Source of the DNA: Baylisascaris procyonis
Taxonomy: Eukaryota > Nematoda > Chromadorea > Rhabditida > Ascarididae
DNA length: 64,000 nt
NCBI GenBank assembly: GCA_037389465.1
Contig: JAZARR010000105.1
Location: 2,790,001-2,854,000, forward strand
Direction of reading: 5' to 3'
Under the pieces are notes generated by a model. That model did no database searches. It saw only the letters and a list, made by a program, of their open reading frames with translations, and was not told the DNA's origin. Numbering within the stretch: position 1 is the stretch's first letter; every line of letters begins with the position of its first letter. Below are positions 44,186 through 57,000 of the stretch, one piece after another. The position numbers and the translations under genes were made by a program.

Positions 44186-47100
44186 TTAACGAACTTCGGC
44201 CCGAGCTCTTCCTGTTTTTGGAACGAAGCCGAGTCCAAGCCTCGCCAACGCCATGTTCTTGCGTAGATTTATCACATCCCAGTACGAGTCATGTATGCCA
44301 CTCTTCACGATTCCCTGGTTCACATACCGCATGTAGGTAAAGAAATCGCAAACTGAAGCTATCTGCAAAGATTATTTTGAAAACATTTACGTATAGCAGC
44401 GTATCTCTGTTGCTAGTCTTTCTCTATCGCCAAATACGCCCAAGTTGGGAGTGTTATAACCATATGCACCGATTTTTTGAAATTCCCGTATACAGCTCAA
44501 TTCCCTCAGCGCTATTGCAGAATAAATGTGTGAACACTTTGATGCTTCCAAAGTGCACACTCTCGGCATGATGGTTTTATCGATGGTGCATTGGGCTTCA
44601 TAGCACGAACGCCTATCACAGAACGAGCGAGAGTTGAAATGCGCATCGTTGTGGCCAAACATCGGAAACGCAGGAGACTTTTGTCAGCGAGAGGACCTTA
44701 TGCCCTATTCACAGCCAAGAAGCACTGGACGCTATGAGGATAAATGACAGGAATAAGCGGGAAAAAACGAAGTTTACGTTCCTTTCCTGGGAACGAAACA
44801 CCTTATATCCAAAAAGTTTTCCACACCGTCCTCAGAAGTGTCAGCTCCTTTGCTTTCAAATCCACTGTTTTGAGAATTTGAGGCAGCCACGGGGAATAAA
44901 CCAGCTGGAGTCTTCAGTCATAAATTATTACCTTGATTTGCATGCTCTTTAACGAAAAAGGTACAATAAACAACACGATCGAAGCTTATTTTAATTCGTT
45001 TTTTCTAAAAAATAATGTTTAGTAGAAAAATTTCTTCGTGATCGACTATCGTTTTTTTATTAAACAAATGTAAAATGACAGTTCAAGTTCCCAAATAAAT
45101 AGCAGTAGTTAATCAAACGACACAAGCACACGTCTTTTATGCAATTCCTTTTGACTTGTGAAATCTGCCTTTTTCTTTTTTGTGAGAAAAAGAATCTTCA
45201 CAACAAAACTATCAAAGAGCGCACTTTTGATCTTCAAATTAGGTTCTCAGCACAAACTGACGACGCACTACTTCCACGCCCCTTCCCTCCACTACCATGG
45301 ATACCAACATGTCTTTTAGAAAGAAAATTTTTCAGCTGAAAAAAAGATCGTCGAAAAAACACTGTGGTGAGAGTGGAACTAGGCGCCAGTGGAGTACATA
45401 AAAGCAGTCAAAAAGTGGCTATGATGACATCTGACAAAGAATCCCCCAAGCAACACATTGATCACCACCATAGACGCAGGCGAGCATTTTCTGACGAGTT
45501 ATATGTAACTTCGGAACACTTTTCAAAATTATGAGTTGCAACCTTTTGTTTGCACTGGCGCTTGCAATACTTCAATCAACGCGTCAAGCAAAACAAGAGT
45601 CCACAGCAAAGCTGAAATGAACCTAATGCAGGGCAAATTTATGCACTCCTTTGACCGTGGGTAGGACTTGGACAGGTGAAAAAATGTGTGTCTATTTGGC
45701 TTCACTCGTTGAGCGTCATATAAAAAATTACGGGCTAAAACGCATGAAGCAATGCAAGGTATGTCTCAGACCCACTTCAGAAGGGAGCTCGTGTTGCTTC
45801 TGCCCTCCGTCTATCAGCAGTTTTCTTCCAAAACCAATCGTTCTCAAGACCAATCTGGAATTTCCGGACTCAAAACCCATAGCCTTACTTGCAGAGAGTA
45901 TCTGACGATCCAGAACTTCTTAACTATTGAGTAATAGCGGTCACGCAGATGGCAAAATGGAGGGAAATACAGTCTTCACTTTGACCACAAAATACGAGGG
46001 CATGAGACAAAGGTGTAGCGCTGGACTGCCTAAGGGAGAAAGCACGGGTGTCGAAGCGATCAAAAGTTTCGGAGATAGGCCGAAAGCTTTGGGTAAGGCT
46101 GAATTGATTCAAATACCTGTAGCACGCCCACAGATTGATAAGAGTGGATTTGAAATGAGCATCTTAGTCTATAGCATCTGTGCGAAATCCTCGAATGACG
46201 AAATTTCTTGCAACGTCGAACCGACAGATCATGTTCGCCAAGCTGTCATTTAAAGCGTGAGCATATGGGGCTAGATCATCATGCATACTTTATCGAATCC
46301 GCTCTCAATTGTCTAATTCTGTGCTGCGATTTGAGTAAATCATATAAGACAGCCGACTCATTTTACAAGTAAGCTGTAGCCAACCTTCCAGCAGTACATC
46401 CGGGGCGAAAATAAAAACTGCTACATCCCTGAAACGAAAAGCCCTCACAACCGCTACACTCGTCAGACCGATCTACATGACGTGTAAAAGTACAGGAATA
46501 AGTATTGAGCTATATTTGGTAGATGACTAGCAGTAATCTGTCTCGAGACCACGCTCGGGTGTCACAACAAACCATCAAGTGCGCAGGAAATGTTTTCTGA
46601 AAACGCGGACGACGTTCAGAGAGCCACAAAGCATATGGCGCGTTCAAAATCTTCAAAAAGATTCCAAAGCTCCGACGTTCCTATGCGAAATCCTTCGAAC
46701 CCCCCCCCCCCCCGCGGTCCTGATGGGCATGTTTCTTTTTTGACCGACCTCACCCACAATTCACATACATGCAAAACAGAAATCATAAAAGCAATAGCTC
46801 TGAAAGAATGATCTCACCAGGTTTCGAGCCAACATCGATATGAAGCACCATTCGGCGTCACCAACTACTCGCAGCCTGTAGGGGCAGAAACGGGGCACGT
46901 TCAACAGAGCGCGTGTCCTTCAAATTGGATAATGGACACAACGAGGACAAATCACCCGTCCAGCAAACAACTGAATTCACTGAGCCTATCGGGTAAAGAA
47001 GTGCACGAAGGCGTTTCATCTTCAAATTCGTTGGAACGTTTTTGGCTGGAAATGTTCGCTTATACACACTGTTGTTATTTAAGCACTTATAATCTCTTCT

Positions 47101-47547
47101 CAATGCATAACTGCATAGAATTATCGCCCAAATTTATCTACAGCCTAAAGATTCCTAAGAAACACTTCCGAGAGTTTCACAAATTTACCACTTTCTTGCT
47201 GAATAATCACTTGATTTCTTCCAATTTAGTCGAAAGAGAAATATGTGCACCACAAAGCAAATATCTGATTAAATGAATCGTCCACTTATTACCTTGGAAT
47301 TCTACAAAAATAAACGTGAAGGATGCTCGATATGGAACACTTCATACACTCCACGTTGTTCCCTTCCTCCTCTTTCCCATTGTCTCCATAGCAGCATTAT
47401 TTCATTAAGCCATAACATAATCTTCGCACTGCAGTGGTTCCTCGCCAATCCCATAAGTAAAACCAACCTTACGGTTGGTTTCGTTTCCTTCACTGGTTCC
47501 GATTCGAGAGTGTTTCTCTTGATAGCCGATAGCACCTGCATAGCTAG
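44186..47547 (-). CDS. Rabin8/RAB3IP (Sec2 family Rab GEF) C-terminal exons
   Basis: Two exons are firm. 47547-47473 (acceptor TTTGCAG, donor ACC|GTAAGG) reads LAMQVLSAIKRNTLESEPV, matching the C-terminal region of RAB3IP (LASAVLEAVENNTLSIEP). 44362-44186 (acceptor TTTGCAG, stop TAA) reads IASVCDFFTYMRYVNQGIV and LRKNMALARLGLGFVP, matching the family end (VCNFFTYIRYIQQGLV, LRKEMSLAKLG). A cysteine-containing exon of about 45 residues should lie between. A candidate exon at about 47070-46960 (SNEFEDETPSCTSLPDRLSE) does not clearly match it. Sec2-family proteins activate Rab8/Rab3-type GTPases for vesicle traffic and ciliogenesis, through an N-terminal coiled coil. That part was not found; it would lie beyond the minisatellite at 48-50.6 kb if the gene is intact. 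Confidence 0.75.
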
Positions 47548-47939
47548 CTGCAAATAAGATATGCTGCTTCCCAACCATATAACCTTTTACTCGGCAAACA
47601 GAACAGTGACACGTATGTAAGAAGCGATATTTGCACTACTGTGAACATTATTTCCTGGTATTATTTCGAAAAATCGCGTTAATGATCCGAGGAATGATCA
47701 ATTTAGCAAGAGGGGCAAAAAAATTGTGGTGTAAAACATTACCAGAATGACCCCTGCCCTGCCCGAGTTCTGCGTCCTTGTCATGGCATTCCCAGCGCTA
47801 CTTTATCTTTTTCAAAATTCTGCGCCGAATATAGGTGGGGTTTTCTCTACGTGGTTTGGTTGATAACCTTCACAGATTGACAGCGTTGTTAACAATCAAC
47901 AGATTTCACGGACTAGGAGAGATGTTCGTTAGATTGCCT

Positions 47940-47987
47940 TCTAACATGACGAACTGTCTAACATGACGAACTTCTAACATGACGAAC
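47940..47987. repeat. Three tandem copies of TCTAACATGACGAAC
   Basis: The 15 bp word occurs exactly at 47940, 47957 and 47973 with 1-2 bp spacers, just 230 bp before the large minisatellite. Confidence 0.92.
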
Positions 47988-48217
47988 AGTAGTCCATCAA
48001 TTAACGATACATAGAAGTTTAGAGTGGTGCAGAACATTAGATTGCAAGGAAAACGCGAGATATTCCTATATGCGATTACCATGAGAAACAATGAGAAACA
48101 AGGCAGTTGACTGATTTATAAAAAAAAAAAAAAAAAGAAAAGAAATAACTGCACATATAAGTACTAGAGCAGCACACAACAAAAACATCAAACAACAAAA
48201 AGATCAAACAACGTCTA

Positions 48218-50590
48218 TTTGTTGTTTTTTCTATTTATTGCTTTTTTCCCGTTTGTTGTTTTTTCCTATTTGTTGCTTTTTCCTATTTGTTGCTTTTTCC
48301 TATTTGTTGTTTTTTTCCTATTTGTTGCTTTTTCCTATTTGTTGTTTTTTCCTGTTTGTTGCTTTTTCCTATTTGTTGCTTTTTCCTATTTGTTGCTTTT
48401 TCCTATTTGTTGTTTTCTATTTGTTGATTTTTTCCTATTTGTTGTTTTTTCCTGTTTGTTGCTTTTTCCTGTTTGTTGATTTTTTCCTATTTGTTGCTTT
48501 TTCCTGTTTGTTGCTTTTTCCTATTTGTTGCTTTTTCCTATTTGTTGTTTTTTCCTATTTGTTGTTTTTTTCCTATTTGTTGCTTTTTCCTATTTGTTGT
48601 TTTTCCTATTTGTTGCTTTTTCCTATTTGTTGTTTTTTCCTATTTGTTGTTTTTTTCCTATTTGTTGCTTTTTACTATTTGTTGTTTTTTTCCTATTTGT
48701 TGTTTTTTACTACTTGTTGCTTTTTCCTATTTGTTGCTTTTTCCTGTTTGTTGCTTTTTCCTATTTGTTGTTTTTTCCTATTTGTTGTTTTTTTCCTATT
48801 TGTTGCTTTTTCCTATTTGTTGTTTTTTTCCTATTTGTTGTTTTTTTCCTATTTGTTGCTTTTTCCTATTTGTTGTTTTTTCCTGTTTGTTGCTTTTTCC
48901 TATTTGTTGCTTTTTCCTATTTGTTGCTTTTTCCTATTTGTTGTTTTCTATTTGTTGATTTTTTCCTATTTGTTGTTTTTTCCTGTTTGTTGCTTTTTCC
49001 TGTTTGTTGATTTTTTCCTATTTGTTGCTTTTTCCTGTTTGTTGCTTTTTCCTATTTGTTGCTTTTTCCTATTTGTTGTTTTTTCCTATTTGTTGTTTTT
49101 TTCCTATTTGTTGCTTTTTCCTATTTGTTGTTTTTCCTATTTGTTGCTTTTTCCTATTTGTTGTTTTTTCCTATTTGTTGTTTTTTTCCTATTTGTTGCT
49201 TTTTACTATTTGTTGTTTTTTTCCTATTTGTTGTTTTTTACTACTTGTTGCTTTTTCCTATTTGTTGCTTTTTCCTGTTTGTTGCTTTTTCCTATTTGTT
49301 GTTTTTTCCTATTTGTTGTTTTTTTCCTATTTGTTGCTTTTTCCTATTTGTTGTTTTTTTCCTATTTGTTGTCTTTTTCCTATATGTTGTTTTTTTCCTA
49401 TTTGTTGTTTTCCCCTATTTGTTGCTTTTTCCTATTTGTTGTTTTTTTCCTATTTGTTGTTTTTTCCTGTTTGTTGTTTTTTCCTATCTGTTGCCTTTCC
49501 CTATTTGTTGCTTTTTCCTATTTGTTGCTTTTTCCTATTTGTTGTTTTTTCCTATTTGTTGCTTTTTCCTATTTGTTGTTTTTTTCCTATTTGTTGTTTT
49601 TTCCTATATGTTGTTTTTTTCCTATTTGTTGTTTTTTCCTGCTTGTTGTTTTTTCCTATCTGTTGCCTTTCCCTATTTGTTGTTTTTTTCCTATTTGTTG
49701 TTTTTTCCTGTTTGTTGTTTTTTCCTATCTGTTGCCTTTCCCTATTTGTTGCTTTTTCCTATTTGTTGCTTTTTCCTATTTGTTGTTTTTTCCTGTTTGT
49801 TGCTTTTTCCTATTTGTTGTTTTTTTCCTATTTGTTGTTTTTTCCTATATGTTGTTTTTTTCCTATTTGTTGTTTTTTCCTGCTTGTTGTTTTTTCCTAT
49901 CTGTTGCCTTTCCCTATTTGTTGCTTTTTCCTATTTGTTGTTTCTTCCTATTTGTTGCTTTTTCCTATTTGTTGTTTTTTCCTATTTGTTGTTTTTTCCT
50001 ATTTGTTGTTTTTTTCCTATTTGTTGTTTTTTTCCTATTTGTTGCTTTTTCCTATTTGTTGTTTTTTTCCTATTTGTTGTTTTTTTCCTATATGTTGTCT
50101 TTTTCCTATTTGTTGCTTTTTCCTATTTGTTGCTTTTTCCTATTTGTTGTTTTTTTTCCTATTTGTTGTTTTTTCCTATTTGTTGTTTTTTTCCTATTTG
50201 TTGTTTTTTCCTGCTTGTTGTTTTTTCCTATCTGTTGCCTTTCCCTATTTGTTGCTTTTTCCTATTTGTTGTTTCTTCCTATTTGTTGCTTTTTCCTATT
50301 TGTTGTTTTTTCCTATATGTTGTTTTTTTCCTATTTGTTGTTTTCCCCTATTTGTTGCTTTTTCCTATTTGTTGTTTTTTTCCTATTTGTTGTTTTTTCC
50401 TATTTGTTGTTTTTTTCCTATTCGTTGTTTTTTCCCTATTTGTTGTTTTTTTCCTATTTGTCGCTTTTTCCTGTCGTTGCTTTTTCCTATTTGTAGTTTT
50501 TTTCCTATTTGTCGCTTTTTCCTGTCGTTGCTTTTTCCTATTTGTAGTTTTTTTCCTATTTGTTGCTTTTTCCCTTTGTTGCTTTCCCTG
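48218..50590. repeat. Large 17-18 bp minisatellite (CCTATTTGTTGCTTTTT-type) with higher-order duplication
   Basis: About 2.37 kb of a degenerate 17-18 bp unit, consensus CCTATTTGTTG(C/T)TTTTT. Variants (CCTGTTTG, CTATATG, CTATCTGTTGCC, CTTCTTG) are arranged in blocks. A block containing the marker TCTATTTGTTGATTTTTTCC is repeated with a 531 bp offset (48412 and 48943), almost without change. Marker CCTGCTTGTTG recurs at 49638, 49879 and 50210. The plus strand lacks stop codons in all frames, giving long Phe/Leu/Cys/Tyr frames (up to 752 codons) that are artefacts of the repeat, not genes. Near its end the array decays into GTCG and GTAG variants. Confidence 0.97.
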
Positions 50591-50599
50591 CTTTTCCCT

Positions 50600-50760
50600 A
50601 TACACAATAACATACAAACAATACACAATAATATACAAACAATACACAATAATACAGAATATCATGAAATAATATGCAAAAATATACAATAATATGTAAT
50701 AATATACATAATATACGGCAAACATAATATACAATAATGCACAATAATCTGCAGTAATTT
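50600..50760. repeat. AT-rich ACAATAATATAC-type tandem repeats flanking the minisatellite
   Basis: Directly after the array come reiterated ACAATAATA and ACAAACAATAC motifs over about 150 bp, a second, unrelated simple-sequence tract. Confidence 0.85.
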
Positions 50761-53700
50761 ACATTTTTCGTTGCTTGGTGTTTTTTTGTTTAGAATCCTA
50801 TCTAAGCAGGAAGGAAAAGCGGCTGGTTTGGAGTTGGGAAAAAATTAAATGGTATGAAAAAAAGAGAAAATTATGGAGTCAAAAACAAAAGATATCTCAG
50901 CGCTGGGATGCTTAGGGTCCACCAATGCGGATGTCTTCAGACCAAGCAACAAAAATGTATATTACTTTTTTACAAAATAAATGTATAAGAAAAAATAAAA
51001 ATGTATAGTCTAAGGAACAACAATCTCTCCCTCCACCCGTCCCATATCTCATGCACCTCACTCACTAATAGCACCCTACAACTCCCTAACTGAAAACGAC
51101 CGTTGGATCACCACATGGGGTAAGAAAGGCGAGAGAATGGAGTCTAAAGAAACCACCAATCTTCTTGAGCTGGTCACACAAACAAACTTTTCTCGTCAAC
51201 CGTCTATAATTTCTGAATGTTTGCGTGAATTCACCAACCTTTGCCAGCAAGCTGACATCAATGTGAGACTCATTCGCTTGTAGTCCCGTGGGAACGGCTG
51301 GAGAGAAACATATGCATTAAAAATACGTAATTAAGAACCGCAAGAGAGGCCTTCAGTGTGGAAAACACATTGGGCGCTGCAGTGGGACGAAGTGGTCGGA
51401 CCGATAGCTTTAAAACTGACGGTGCTTCGGGACGGCTGATGCTGCAGTATGTTGGCCAGCCTGGCGCATTGCAGTTTGTATAGCACATTTGAACACGAGG
51501 AAGTCTCCACGTTCGGGCGAATGTAACCGTCTGCGCCGTGTGCCTTGTCGTATATCGCACTATCAAGCATCTGTCGCGCTGCAAGTGTCAGCTAGGCTTA
51601 AACAGACACAGTATTCTTTTATAAATTGTATAAAATGCTGTCTGTTCGCATCTTTTCCCATCCTGGGGTAGCACCCAGGGCAAAAAGCATTGACAAGAGT
51701 TCTGTGAAAGATCTATGCGGTAGCTTTTTGTTTCGAATTGATAGGGGCAATTAGTTTCACGCCGTTCACCTTCCCAGTTGACTCTGGTACCTCCCCATGA
51801 GTTCTTTCTTTCTCAGCGCTTCTATTTAAGTACCTTGTCTCTTTCATACTACCACAGACATATGGTTATGGAATCTGCCTGGCAAGGCATCAAGTCTCAG
51901 AACCAAAACGTTTCTAAGCAAATTCTACTATTAGTCCTCTAAATTCCACCTTTATCTACAGAACATTTCATTTCGTCGACGGTTTGAAAGTTCTTTCATT
52001 CCTTCACTACACATCAGATTCTGAAGAACATTAATTATTGATTTCTGCATATCAAAACATAAATTCGGTCACACCAATACGGAAAGCAAGCACAAGTTAA
52101 CAAGCCTCTAATTGCGCAGCAAATGAAAGTACGATTCCCGGATGACCAAGTCCATCAGATGAAACTCGGCTGCGACAAAACAAAACATCCCCCACTCTTT
52201 CATGACCCAGAAATATAAGACGAAAATATTTGTGAAAACTTCTACATAATAATACATACTCACTTCTTGAACCAATTTGCGAGTTTTCAACGGATTACGC
52301 AGTCACTCTTCTGCAGCTGCTACGCCTAGTGCAGCGCACTGGAAACCACATGCGGCGAAAGCCGCCTTTCTCGCAAATCACCGCCTTCCTTTAAATGCAT
52401 CGGACGGCCTTCCAAACAGCAGTCGCACGCTCTGCAAACATTTTCTGTTAACGTCGATAATGTGGTTCAAATCAGAAAAAACCAACTTCTTTAGCTTTTG
52501 AGAGGAACGCATTCACCGGCAACGGATCGCCCCGAGATCGCTCAAAATTCGTGACCCGGGTGGTGGACAATATTGCATTTACCAGCACATCAGTCAAGGA
52601 GGCACTCAAACAGATGCAATCTGAGGGCTCATACGCCCATAACAGTCCTTTATGACTACAAACATTGCTCTTTTAGCGACTCATCTTCCAGTGTGTCTTC
52701 GTTGTTACTGAAGACGTACGAAAGGACGACTTGCTTAATGTCAGACGACTTGAAAAAGTACCATTTTCTAGGATTCTGTCCTCGTCGTTCGTGCTTCCAG
52801 AACCGAATTCGAAATCTTCCATATTCGCAATCTGCAAAACAACGTCATCCCGCAATATGAGACAATTAATATTTCGAATTCGACATTTTCAAGCGTCATT
52901 TCAAAACACTCATCGCCTGACCCAACATAAAATGAAAGAGAGCAGTTAGGAAATTCTCTCCGAATGTTCCAAGAGAAGACACAGAAAGAGAATTGACAAC
53001 GACGTGCTGCGGAACTCAGGAGGCGACCATCTGCAATACTTGCTCTCAAGAACGATGTCAAGGGAACAACGAAGAAAGGAAGTTATCTAGAAATGAGAGA
53101 AGTGTAAGAAACAACAATCTCCCTCTTCACTGGTCTCATATCTGGATTGTCGAGGCGGGAAGTATAATGGCGCTAACATCACAGGAAATCCCGCGGAATT
53201 TATCCGGTATTCCAGAGAGCCATACCTCATTCCCCCATAATTGTTTATTTAAATTTGCACGTGTCGGAATGTAAGCACAGCAAGGCCTACTGCGCAAAGC
53301 CGATAATCTCTGGTTTTCTGGGCGAGCATTGATTGTGCGGAAGAAAGGTCAGAAATGCCATCAGGAGCATGAAATTTGCGCGGAAACATGGATCTTACGA
53401 AAGACACCACGGCAAACCGTCGAACGTGGAAGCCTTAGGAGAACCCGCTTGAAACATCCACACAGAAATTATGAACGCACTCCGACATCACTGACAGAAG
53501 CATCCGCGTTGAACGGGGTAGTAAACAATACTATGACAATGTCAGCTCATATCAAAAGTGAAAAAGAGAAGCTGCAGTCGTGCAGTGTGTTGTGTCACAT
53601 ATCTGAGTCCATCCCATTCCTTTAATAAGAAGCTATTGAACTTATTCACAATGTCAGTAGCTAGCGTTGAATTAACCATCTCCCAATACTCACTTCCGTT

Positions 53701-54025
53701 GTACCCACTCACTCCTCACTCCTGGTTTCAACTTCGACGCGAAATGGAAAGTGGAGAGTTCGAATGAAAAAAAAAAATCATTTCCTACCTTCTGAACATA
53801 GTCCCGAACATAGCCCTGAATACGATTTAGTCCCGAACTCAGCTGTCACTTGCCAAGTCATGAAACGACGGTGGTGGACAACACTACGATGTAAACTACC
53901 TTCACTTCAGGCACTTAGGCGCAATTCATCTGTACTTCGCTCGTCACGATCTTATATGAAACCTACGATTCATCATAGAAAAGTGTCTTCTGAAGGCTCG
54001 TCGATGAGTTCGAATGGCGAAGGAC
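50761..54025. other. Gap between minisatellite and chitin-synthase-like exons; only weak exon candidates
   Basis: No gene is firmly read. Candidates: a 48-codon plus frame at 51137-51283 (MESKETTNLLELV, CLREFTNLCQQADINVRLI) whose frame is open upstream to about 51015; minus exon-like pieces at about 51580-51340 and at 52826 downwards (acceptor TTTTGCAG, then NMEDFEFGSGSTNDEDRI). A sequence word near 51007-51050 recurs in diverged form at 53097-53140, suggesting dispersed repeat content. The chitin synthase catalytic core, expected here if that gene were intact, was not found. Confidence 0.5.
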
Positions 54026-57000
54026 CTGTTGATTGAAGACGATCGTTGTATGGGCGGTAAGGAGGCCCAACCTCAGAATATTCAACAACATACCCTGTGG
54101 TTCCAAGTCAGAATCATGCCATTTTGGAGCCTGCCAGGAGAAATACGAAAAAAATTGATCTTCACCCTCCGACATTTCCTTACCGATGAACATTTAACTT
54201 TGAGGATTGCACCAAATGTACCTCCAACATTTCAAAATAGTCACTGAATCAATGCAGTATAACTTGCTGGTTACTAATGCCGCAGCGGTTCACTTCTTAC
54301 TTTCCTCGCATTGGTTAAAGCTATATTATTCTTCACCACCCCCTCTCCTCCACCACATCAGCGAACCAAACCGATGCTTGTCCAGCAGATGCGAAACAAG
54401 GGAGACGCAAGTTATGCTCAACGAAGGGAGAGATAGAGAGGAACAAACTGCAGCAATCGCGGGCTGCATATTCATCATTTCACCCAGGCAAGGCGATGGG
54501 AGAAGAGGGCCATAAATCTAAGCTTTGCGAGCGCATGAAGTCATCCTCTTTCATGAAGGATCTCTCCTTGGCACCCGAGTTCCGACTCGTCTTGCCTCCC
54601 CCCAAACCCTGTTTCGTCGTTAGCTAAGTCAGAATTGTGATGCACCTTCAAGCCTGAACTTCAGTTGACTGGTTTGCGACTTCCCGCTCAGCAACAACGA
54701 GTGTTCCTCGCCAAGCCTGAAAACGTACAGCATTATTCACGTTATCATGATCAAACGAGACAAGCAAAAAAGTAGAACAAGCGAATGCTTAAGGGATTAC
54801 TTAAGGGACGATCATTTCGAACCAAACTGTTCTTCATATCCAACCGTTTTTCTGAACGTCTCAAGTCTGAGCGTCAAACTACGCACCACCTTCCGGACGA
54901 ACAAAGACGCTCACTTCCACCAACTGTTTTAATTTGCCAGGTAATACTTGACGCTTTGGTTGAAAAGAAATAACGACTAGTGCCAGAAACGTTCTTTTAC
55001 ATATTGCAACTTAAACCCGAAGGTTTATCGAAGCTTATCAGCCTGGAAGGAAAGTGTTCTAACAGTCAGTGACTTTGACGACAGCACCACCTCCTAGTGG
55101 GAAGGGAGTTTTCTCTAGCATATTTGAAAACGACACGGCTGCTAAAACAGTGTAAAGACTGCTATCGACTTGTTAGAAGTCAAAACATAGCAGATCTCAC
55201 CTTCTTGCTGACGGAATGACGATAAACCACCAACGAGTTTTCAATCAAGAAGCCGTTTGTGACCGATGGCATAGACTCGATTCTACAAAAAAGTACATTT
55301 GATATCGTTACATTCACTTCCGCTTATCCCCCTTGTTCGTGCATCGCAGAAAGTGATTCGCAAGTTAAAAAGCAATGAGAACCTCACCCACAAGCAGCAG
55401 CACTAACTATGCACTCAGCTCCTTAGCGAGGACGACGATTCATCAAGATAACTGTGAATTCCCCAAGATTCTTCACTATGACGTGTATAAAATATCTCAA
55501 AATATGATATTGATAGCTGACATGACGAAGCGTAGGCACGCGAACACTTCATCATGCGGACGATATATCTGTACATTACTATCGGAGGCCTGTCTGTTCA
55601 CTTTTATGGCGGTGTGCAACAAAAAATCCCCCCTCCCTCCAATCCTCCCCCTTACTACTACGCTATCAATGCCCTTAGACATAAAGCTGCATCACCCCTT
55701 GCTGCCCCATCGTTACTCCAGTTCCTGTTAAATAGACTGAATGAAACGTACAGTTCATCCGATGGCTCAAAATGGGGTGACTTGACATGGTGATAAGCCC
55801 AGTACATATGTGAGATGAGCCAAAAAACGGTGATATAGACATCACGAAATGGATAGACCTTCTCTCCATGCCATACATGGCCAGTTCAGAGCAAAGTTGG
55901 GAGCCAACGAATAAAGCCTGCACGACGGGAACAAGTTGCAGAGCATATGAATAGGGTGAAGAGCAAGGGCAGAGTGAGGAATAGAGGATGCATGAGTGGC
56001 ATTATCTCCATAAACATCGCAGCTAGGAAGCGTGACAGCATTCGCAACACGAAGTTGACCACAACCACCCATAACGCCAAACTGTATCTGAAGAACGACA
56101 AACGTTTTGATGATCTCGAATGCCGGTCAACTCGGATATGAAACAACAGCCAAGCACACTACTACTGAACAGCGCGAAATTATATTGAAATGAAAACTAC
56201 TTAAATATAACCCATTCCATGGACATTATTGATAAGCAATTTCATGAAAAATGCCTCGGCATTTCGGATTTTTGGATTTTCTATTCGTCGACAGCAGAGC
56301 ATCGACAAGATTTTCATTCGCGAATGTCAAATAGTCCCATCAATGAAAATGCAGTGGCAGGCACCTCAGCATGCACCTAGCCAAAGAAAATCAAACCCGC
56401 AAGGACATACAATGAAGAGGCGGCCGCAGATTCCGATGAAAGTGACTCGAAAACGGTGATTTTTGCATCACGAAGTGCGAACGTGAATATCAGCGTGGAA
56501 ATTGCAACACGACACAATGAAACGAACAGCCGCGTTGTGGCACTCATTTTGCGCGCACCGTACTTCAACTGGAATGAATAAAAGCGTGTCCTGAGGCGAC
56601 CACGAGACATCGTTTCTGCAGCCACAAAAAAGCATTTCACAGTGAAACGGTATAAATCAAAAAACGATGACGGAAAGCGCATTTCCACGAGTAGATATAG
56701 AGGTACTATGAAAAGGCCGTCGCTGATATTATCCTCCTAACCCTTCACTCTAATGAGATTAGGTTCCTTTTAAGCAAACAGAGGCTACAGAAGGGGTCGC
56801 TTCCATTTTGGTTTGTTACGAACGAAGAAAATTCACTTGCGTAAAAGAGCTCCAACTAATGGTGTACTAGAACAAGAGCGATCAATTACATTCCTGGAAC
56901 TTGCTACTACTTCATCGCGAACTGATAACTCCTCTCCTAAGTGCACGGTTTGAACGAAAGGCACTTCCATCCTCATAAAAGGAAGGATGAATCGAGTGGA

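Noticed and set aside
46699..46714. TTCGAACCC plus C-run as tRNA or regulatory signal
   Set aside because: A simple C homopolymer next to a chance word. No cloverleaf.
48238..50692. Long open frames of 752, 562 and 538 codons rich in Phe, Leu, Cys and Tyr
   Set aside because: They are the minisatellite read in different frames. The unit lacks stop codons, the peptides are purely repetitive and no exon context exists.
50348..50734. Minus-strand Lys/Asn/Arg-rich frames (KKTTNRKK-type)
   Set aside because: Antisense reading of the same tandem repeat, low complexity only.
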